Positions 58,337-64,000 of a stretch of DNA of 64,000 bases are shown here, piece after piece. The stretch is from NCBI RefSeq assembly GCF_022919215.1, contig NZ_CP095048.1, positions 1-64,000 of the forward strand. The letters run 5' to 3'. The DNA is from Hymenobacter cellulosilyticus (GTDB taxonomy: Bacteria > Bacteroidota > Bacteroidia > Cytophagales > Hymenobacteraceae). Position numbers and translations under genes: made by a program. Under the pieces are notes generated by a model. The model worked only from the letters and a program-made list of their open reading frames with translations, had not been told where the DNA came from and ran no database searches. Within the stretch, counting starts at the first letter, position 1. Each line of letters opens with the position of its first letter.

Positions 58337-60582
58337 ATGAGTACAATATCTACTTCCGCTAAATGGGCTGTCAAGACTGACGGCAAGCAAGTTGAGAGCT
58401 TAAAGGCCCAACTGGGGCTTCCTGCTGCTGCAACGAACAAGCTGATAGCAGAGACGAGTGATATCCTGGGTCTTTGCGGCTCTCCTAATGTCTCTGTGAG
58501 CGCAGAGACAGGCTTGGCGCTGGGATATGTGCAAAGCGGTAAGACGATGTCGTTTACCTCGCTCATCGCGATGGCACGTGACAACGGCTATCAAGTTATT
58601 ATCGTGCTCGCAGGCACTCAGAAGGTGCTGATTCGTCAGTCGGTTGAGCGTCTCACAAAGGACCTGCAGCTTGGTGGCGCAAACTCGCTTGACTGGCGAA
58701 TTATGTCTGACCCTACTATCTCGCTAGAGGGACTACAGGCAACGCTTAACGAGTACAAGAGCGGCAGCAAGTCGAAGCTGCGGAAGAGGACGGCCATCAT
58801 CGCCGTTATGAAGAACAAGACGCGACTCGGAAATCTGATTGATATCATTGAGAAGCTCAGCGAGGACTTTAAGGGAGTGCCCACGCTGATTGTTGATGAC
58901 GAAGCAGACCAGGCGGGAATGAATACCGAGGCTAAGGCCAACCGCAAGCGCGTCGCAGCTGGGCTGCCGGAAAAGCTAAGTCCAGTCTATACGCAACTGC
59001 TGCGCCTCAAGAATGCCTTGCCGCACCACACCTATGTGCAGTACACAGCAACGCCACAGGCACTGCTGTTTATTCGGCGCAAGGATGATATGTCTCCAAA
59101 CTTCATCAAGCTCCTGACGCCTGGTGACGGCTATACTGGCGGCAATGTATTCTTCTCAAAGCCGCTCTTCAAGAAGCTGGTTAAGGAGATACCAGACAAT
59201 GAGGTGCACTCGCCTAATCAGCATCTCGTCTCTGCGCCCAGCACCCTGCAAGCAGCCCTCCGCGTGTTCTTTCTTGGCGTTGCTGAGCACTTGATAACGG
59301 GCTCAAGCCTGCGTAATCGCTCCATGATGGTCCATCCATCTCAACTCACGGACATACACAGGCAGTACTTCAAGTGGGTGACCACCCTAAAAGGACTTTG
59401 GGTACGCACGCTGAAGATGGCAGAGGAGGAGATAGACCGACAGCAGCTAGTAGCTCAATTCAAGGCTACCTACGATGAGCTTTACGCGCTCAATCCGGCA
59501 ATGGACCCCTTCGAGGACTACCTAGATGCGCTGGTGGACTCGATCTCAGCTACCCAGGTCAACCAGCTCAACGGAGCACCAGGCTCAGTGCCGCAGATTG
59601 ACTGGGTCAACCACGAGTTCTTTATCCTCGTGGGTGGGCAGGCCATGTCTCGCGGATTTACTGTTGAGGGGCTGACCGTAACCTATATGCCGCGCGGCTT
59701 AGGGATTGGTACTGCCGACACGATGCAGCAGTGGGCTCGCTTCTTCGGCTATAAGAAAAAGTACCTGCACCTATGCCGAATCTACCTTGTCGAAGATGTG
59801 ATTAAAGCCTTTCAAGGCTACGTGGAGCACGAGAAAGACCTGCACGACCGATTGGCCGCATTTGATGCTGACCGCACTCTTAACGCCTTTCAGCGTCGTG
59901 TAAAGCTGCCTTCCTCGCTCAAGTACCTGACCCGGAACTCTGTTCTAAGCGACGACGTGGAGCACTACAGCTTCGGGGCGCTTGGATAACCACGGAAACA
60001 GTGCAGGGAAGCCCAGCCGAGATTAATACCAACCGGGCTGCGATTGAAGCGTTTGTTGCCAATCCGAGCTTCAAGTGGCATCCAGACAAGGGGAGCAGCG
60101 AGCGTACGCCGGCTCAGATTCATCTTACCACGGAAGTACAGTTGACAGATATTATCAAGCTGCTGCGCAGCTATGTGTATCTGGGTACAAGCGATACCGA
60201 CAATTTGGGCTACGTCTACCTGTCCACCGATGATGCTGACGCCTTTGATATGCTGGCGGATAATCTAGAGGCCTACAGCAAGGCAAACCCTGCTGCGACG
60301 GGCGTGGCCTATCAGATGTCACCAGTACCGAGGGAGCGTACCGCATCAAACGGAAAGCTTAAGCAGGGGCCATTGTTCCAGGGCCGCAACCCATCAAAGG
60401 AGGAGGGCAAGGCCATCTATCCAGGCGATACCGAGATAAAGGACAAGGGTCGCTTCTCCATCCAGATTCATCGCCTCAGGATAAAGGCCACCAAGACTGC
60501 GCCCGCCTACGACTCGTTTGTGCTAGCAGTCTGGGTTCCTTCTGAAGCAGCAAGCGAGATGGTGAAGCTAGAGAACGAGTAG
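58337..60582 (+). CDS. Z1-domain superfamily II-like helicase/ATPase (one frameshift)
   Basis: The start is ATG 58337 (MSTISTSAKWAVKTDGKQVE). The Z1 core is complete: LALGYVQSGKTMSFTSLIAM (Walker A variant, near 58520), LIVDDEADQAG (Walker B, near 58890), YVQYTATPQALLF (near 59040), GQAMSRGFTVEGLTVTYMPR (near 59640) and QQWARFFGYK. The open frame stops at 59989, but adding one G to the G4 run near 59976 gives HYSFGGAWITTETVQG and continues to 60582, for about 748 residues, closer to the usual Z1 length. The C-terminal part (YVYLSTDDADAFDMLADNLE) is unassigned. Z1 proteins couple with MORC-like ATPases in predicted restriction operons. Confidence 0.8.
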
Positions 60583-60583
60583 C

Positions 60584-61465
60584 ATGACTTCAAGCCCACG
60601 CCCGTCCACCTCGCGCTTGGCCTCAGAGCAGCTAGCAGAGGGCCAGCCCTACACCCGCGCAGAGCTACGGCAGCTATTTGATACTGCTGATGCCACTATC
60701 GAGACAGGCGTGTTTCGCCCTAGCGGCTATGACTCAGTTTGGCTATTCATAACCCGAGAGTCAGCTTCCGACCCACAGTTTCAAAGCCGACTCATAGACG
60801 CAAATACGCTGCTTTGGTCAGGGCAGCTTAGCCGTCACAATCAACTGGTGATTACTCACGAGTCCCGAGGCTTGGAGCTACTGGTATTCTATCGCGAGAG
60901 TCTGACACAGTTTGCTGGCGCTGGATTTAGCTACTTGGGCCGCTTCGAATACCAAAGTCACAGCGGTACCAGCCCTGCGCTTTTCACGCTTGCCCGCAGC
61001 GGCTTTATGCCGAGCATAGAACAAATACAAGCGCAAGAAGATGAGCAAGGCGGCTTTAACCCAGCGACTGTTCGTGACGGCCGCGAGTGGGTGCTATCCA
61101 CTATTGTGCGTCGCAGAGGGCAGGCTGCGTTTCGCGCTAGCCTTCTAGCTGCCTACGCTAGCACCTGCCCAGTCACCGGCTGTAAGGTCGAGCCGCTGCT
61201 TGAGGCTGCGCACATCATCCCGTATCTAGGTGCCACAACCAACCACATTCAAAATGGCCTGCCATTACGCGCCGATATTCACACGCTATTTGACTTACAG
61301 CTGCTAGCTATAGACCCAGAGACGCTAGCTGTTCTTCTGGCACCTGCGCTGCTAGGGTCTGAGTACGGTGTGCTTGCTGGTCGCCCGATTGACCTTCCTA
61401 TGGACGCCATGCACCATCCTAGCCGGGAGGCCTTGCGCACGCATCGGATTCGTTGCTCGTTCTAG
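60584..61465 (+). CDS. DUF3427-like plus HNH_2 endonuclease
   Basis: 293 residues, starting MTSSPRPSTSRLASEQLAEG, one base after the Z1 stop. The N-terminal domain (YTRAELRQLFDTADATIETG, SVWLFITRES, LLWSGQL, LLVFYRE, FSYLGRFEYQ) matches DUF3427, a putative modified-DNA reader also found at the ends of helicases. The C-terminal HNH_2 nuclease reads RRRGQAAFRASLLAAYASTC, CKVEPLLEAAHIIPY and LPLRADIHTLFDLQLLAIDP. The tight spacing shows it belongs to the Vsr-Dcm-MORC-Z1 operon, giving that operon two nucleases. HNH_2 enzymes cut double-stranded DNA, and the DUF3427 head could direct cleavage to certain modified or unmodified sites. The frame is intact. Confidence 0.8.
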   Translation: MTSSPRPSTSRLASEQLAEGQPYTRAELRQLFDTADATIETGVFRPSGYDSVWLFITRESASDPQFQSRLIDANTLLWSGQLSRHNQLVITHESRGLELLVFYRESLTQFAGAGFSYLGRFEYQSHSGTSPALFTLARSGFMPSIEQIQAQEDEQGGFNPATVRDGREWVLSTIVRRRGQAAFRASLLAAYASTCPVTGCKVEPLLEAAHIIPYLGATTNHIQNGLPLRADIHTLFDLQLLAIDPETLAVLLAPALLGSEYGVLAGRPIDLPMDAMHHPSREALRTHRIRCSF

Positions 61466-61483
61466 CAAGCATGATACCCGCGG

Positions 61484-61975
61484 CTAGGCATGGACTCGGG
61501 CACGGGCTCTGCGGGGATGCTTGCGAATGATTAGCTTCAGGCGGCCTATTACAGTTTTTACGTTTGCGTAGTGGGCCTTTACGTTGCTGTATCCAGTCGT
61601 CTGGTCTCCTCCGTGAGCAATCGAGTTTCGTAGTCTCAGAATGGAGTCTAGGGATGCTATCTCCGCATCAGTAGCATTGCGCGTGTACTCGTCCTGCCAG
61701 TCTATGCTGAAAGACTCCAGTAGCTTTGCAAGCTTGATATGGTTCAAGTTAGTGACGCTAGACAGCTTGGTTGTTACATACTTGTTGATTTCCTGCTGTG
61801 ATGCTCCGTCCATAAAATCACCCACAAGCTGCTTAACTACTCTCTCAATCAGGCCTGCGATTCTAATGCATAGGTAATCGGCAAGTCTAGCTTTGGCCTC
61901 CCCCTCGGGCAGTGCGTCTACGACAAGAAATAGACTATCAAGCTTCCTTTCGAGCCGCTCAATTACTAGACTCAT
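61484..61975 (-). CDS. HEPN-domain protein (probable RNase toxin-like)
   Basis: 163 residues, starting MSLVIERLERKLDSLFLVVD. All-helical; the conserved RLRNSIAHGGD (RNSIAH, an Rx4H motif, about residue 130-138) together with ADYLCIRIAGLIERVVKQLV matches RiboL-PSP/MAE_28990-like HEPN domains. HEPN proteins with Rx4-6H are metal-independent RNases in toxin-antitoxin, abortive infection and CRISPR settings. Its start overlaps the stop of the DUF262 gene as ATGA (61972-61975), so the two are translated together. It is convergent with the HNH gene, 18 bases away. The frame is intact. Confidence 0.75.
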   Translation of the reverse strand: MSLVIERLERKLDSLFLVVDALPEGEAKARLADYLCIRIAGLIERVVKQLVGDFMDGASQQEINKYVTTKLSSVTNLNHIKLAKLLESFSIDWQDEYTRNATDAEIASLDSILRLRNSIAHGGDQTTGYSNVKAHYANVKTVIGRLKLIIRKHPRRARARVHA

Positions 61976-63537
61976 AGCAGGGTTGGAGAGTATATATCTT
62001 GAGCGAAATAATGAGTTGCAGCTTGCATCCTTGCCTCGACGGAAGCCTTATGGGCGGTTCCTGTGCGCACTGCATTTAAGTATGCCTCATCTAACAAGAG
62101 AGCATTGTAGGCCTCTCGAACTTGACCAGGATTCAATCGGTCAGACTGTAGCCTGAGCGCAAGCCCGACCATCGCGGAGTCGAAGACGGCTGCGTTGATT
62201 CCGCCTCCTAGCCTGAATGCGCGCCGGCCGAGCGCGTCGTTCACAAGCGTAAGGGTAGGCAACAGCAGCGCATTAATCTGCTCTTGCGAGTGTATCTCAA
62301 AATTTCTGTTGGAGGACATGAAGTCATTCAGAAATCTTGACATTGGCACTTCATAGGATGCAAGCCCGAAGTAAAATGCTAAGAAGCGGAGAATGAGTTC
62401 CTGGCTCTTGAATCGGTCGTTTGTGAATCCGAAGATGTTGGTCCAGACCTCATGAGTTACTACTTGATTGAGGTAGTCATTGAACGCTCCGTAGTACAGG
62501 CTTGAGCGAATCTCCTGACCAGTCAGCTTTGCGCCACCTGTGTTTAGTCGCTCGAAGAGAAGATATATGCCTTCTCTATCCTCGACGGGATTATCTGGCT
62601 TGACAATCGTAGCGTGAATAATCTGATTGTCGAGCGTTGACTTGTCATCGTAGGACAGCGCCGCGTACGTTTTGCCTTCTAAGTCTGACGCAACCCCGCG
62701 TAGGCTGAACTTCTCGCCTCGAAGCACGCCAGAATAGAAATAGAATAGGCTTAAGAGCCGCTGCTGACCATCTACGATGAGCAGCTTGCCTGATGTGTCA
62801 TGGGCAAGGAAGACGCCAGGCACAGGGAACCCGAGCAGCAGCGACTCAATGAATCGGGAGCTTTCCTCCCGGCTCCAGACAAACTGGCGCTGAAAGTCTG
62901 GTACATAGATAATCTTGGCCACTATCTGCTGTACAACAGACTGCACGGAATAGTCTGCTCCATAGCTTGTCAAGGAATATCTGCGTGAGCCTATATCATC
63001 CTCCAGCAGGTCAATGTAGTTTTTCTGGTCAGTTGACTCGTAGTTATACTCTCCCTTATGAATGGCTTCGTAGTGCTTCAGATACGTTACTGAGCGCTCT
63101 TTGCCGAAAACGATGACTATCTCACCAGTCTCTTTCGGATATGTTGCTATCCCCTGTATCACTGCATCGTGAAGGGGCTGCTCTCTTATCTGCAGTGATA
63201 CAGAGTTACCCAGCCGAGTTGTATGCTTGGAGTAGTCCCACGCGATAAACAACTCCAACTGGCTCCAATAGCCGAGAATCAGCGTAGTTTCGCCCGGCTT
63301 TGATTCAAATCCGTCCACCCCAGATGTCTGGATGCGATACTCATCTGCAGGGCGATTTGTACCCCCACGGGATAGGTTCCAGATATATATTCGGTAAGTG
63401 CTATCTAATCCTGGGGCGCGTACATGTATGACTGCTGGGTGCTCACCTCGTGGAGTTCTATACTCAACGACAGCGCCTTCACTTTGAATAGTATTAACAA
63501 AAATTTCAACCAGTTTCGGCTTTGAGAGCTTCGCCAT
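61972..63537 (-). CDS. DUF262-domain protein (GmrS-like)
   Basis: 521 residues, starting MAKLSKPKLVEIFVNTIQSE. An N-terminal domain of about 200 residues (RIYIWNLSRGGTNRPADEYR, TTLILGYWSQLELFIAWDYS) resembles one found in other restriction-linked proteins. The central DUF262 part follows: VPDFQRQFVWSREESSRFIE, LLLGFPVPGVFLA, LLIVDGQQRLLSLFYF (ParB-like nucleotide-binding motif) and FERLNTGGAKLTGQEIRSSL. The C-terminal DUF1524 HNH half typical of GmrSD is not seen; in its place is a helical tail and the separate HEPN gene. DUF262 proteins sense or hydrolyse nucleotides in defence against modified phage DNA. The pair with HEPN suggests DUF262 controls an RNase. The frame is intact. Confidence 0.75.
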   Translation of the reverse strand: MAKLSKPKLVEIFVNTIQSEGAVVEYRTPRGEHPAVIHVRAPGLDSTYRIYIWNLSRGGTNRPADEYRIQTSGVDGFESKPGETTLILGYWSQLELFIAWDYSKHTTRLGNSVSLQIREQPLHDAVIQGIATYPKETGEIVIVFGKERSVTYLKHYEAIHKGEYNYESTDQKNYIDLLEDDIGSRRYSLTSYGADYSVQSVVQQIVAKIIYVPDFQRQFVWSREESSRFIESLLLGFPVPGVFLAHDTSGKLLIVDGQQRLLSLFYFYSGVLRGEKFSLRGVASDLEGKTYAALSYDDKSTLDNQIIHATIVKPDNPVEDREGIYLLFERLNTGGAKLTGQEIRSSLYYGAFNDYLNQVVTHEVWTNIFGFTNDRFKSQELILRFLAFYFGLASYEVPMSRFLNDFMSSNRNFEIHSQEQINALLLPTLTLVNDALGRRAFRLGGGINAAVFDSAMVGLALRLQSDRLNPGQVREAYNALLLDEAYLNAVRTGTAHKASVEARMQAATHYFAQDIYSPTLL

Positions 63538-63678
63538 TGAGCGCAGTAGCTATAATTAAAGAGGTTTTGTTGCGAAGCTAGCGGTTTGGAGGCCGATTCT
63601 CATCAAGCATAAGCTAATTGACATGACGTCAATCAGAGGGCCATATCGGGTGAAGCCAGGGCTAAGCCTTCTAGATGT

Positions 63679-63942
63679 CTAGTCAAAGTCCAAGTAGGCA
63701 TCGAGCTTTTCCAAATCCAGAGCTATGTCAGCGTTGTCTGGGTAGTAGAAGTTCTCCTCCTCGATAATGCTTCCATCTTGGCATACAGTAATAAGCAGGG
63801 ATGGGCCTTCGCCCCTGCCTGTATCGCGAAGCTCCTCTTTGTAAAACTCTGCGTTGGGATAAAGTACGGCTAGCCTGCCCACGTATTCAGCTAAGCTGGC
63901 ATTATTCAAGTTAAGGGGCGGGGTACTGCTGTGCTGACTCAT
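63679..63942 (-). CDS. Hypothetical small acidic protein
   Basis: The preferred start is ATG 63942 (MSQHSSTPPLNLNNASLAEY), giving about 87 residues; a longer frame starts at 63987. It is acidic, with EFYKEELRDTG, LLITVCQDGSIIEEENFYYP and LDLEKLDAYLDFD. I recognise no family. It lies on the same strand as, and 142 bases upstream of, the DUF262 gene, and could be an antitoxin-like partner or an unrelated gene. Confidence 0.5.
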   Translation of the reverse strand: MSQHSSTPPLNLNNASLAEYVGRLAVLYPNAEFYKEELRDTGRGEGPSLLITVCQDGSIIEEENFYYPDNADIALDLEKLDAYLDFD

Positions 63943-64000
63943 AGCTGAGAGATAAAAGGGCTCAAAGGCCAAGTGATTGTGCCGCATTATAGGACACTAC

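Noticed and set aside
1..64000. tRNA, rRNA or riboswitch genes
   Set aside because: I looked for cloverleaf ends and conserved rRNA strings and saw none; small RNAs cannot be excluded by eye.

Overview
The window reads as part of a large mobilizable plasmid, or a plasmid-derived accessory region, from a high-GC member of the Bacteroidota. A Hymenobacter-like host is my best guess. This rests on the BfmA/BtgA-type and MobB/DUF5712-type mobilization proteins beside a VirD4/TraG coupling protein, the Rep_3 initiator with iterons, and the GC-rich coding. No chromosomal housekeeping genes, rRNA or tRNA were seen.

Layout. 0.3-2.9 kb: Toprim/DUF3991 plasmid primase. 2.9-4.5 kb: DUF6602 gene and a truncated UmuC. 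4.66-11.53 kb (minus): five-gene, overlap-coupled operon of glycyl radical enzyme, DyP peroxidase, phospholipase-D-like protein, HAD phosphatase and VOC protein. 11.7-12.1 kb: IS630 remnant. 12.3-19.75 kb (plus): conflict-type cluster of trypsin-like protease, STAND ATPase, second trypsin-like protease and NUC1 endonuclease. 19.8-19.9 kb: MITE-like inverted repeat. 20-31.4 kb: plasmid backbone (HipBA, Rep_3 initiator, two-armed iteron origin, ParA and partner, an 8-bp periodic centromere-like array, BfmA, relaxase, coupling protein, VbhA/Fic).

31.4-64 kb is a dense defence island. Its centre is a very large minus-strand gene (32.2-40.2 kb) joining a cold-shock-like domain, a DEDDh exonuclease, a RecQ-type helicase and a UvrD-type helicase. 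Two small mutually homologous proteins flank it. Next come a VRR-NUC-like nuclease and three HNH genes (41.1-44.4 kb), then a DruH/DruE-like (Druantia type III-like) pair on the minus strand. On the plus strand follows a tight Vsr, Dcm, MORC-like GHKL ATPase, Z1 helicase, DUF3427-HNH operon. The island ends with a DUF262/HEPN pair.

Many genes are interrupted by frameshifts. Where checked, they are repaired by adding one base, usually in a G or C homopolymer (examples: Rep, HipA, Dcm, MORC, Z1, GRE, the giant helicase). The breaks therefore look more like sequencing or assembly deletions than true gene death. Coordinates for such genes are whole-gene spans joined by homology across frames.

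Functionally, the backbone genes would replicate, partition, stabilise and mobilise the element. The cargo would police incoming DNA through helicase-nucleases, restriction-like operons and suicide effectors. The GRE/DyP operon is the outlier: it looks metabolic or redox-related, and I cannot assign its pathway.
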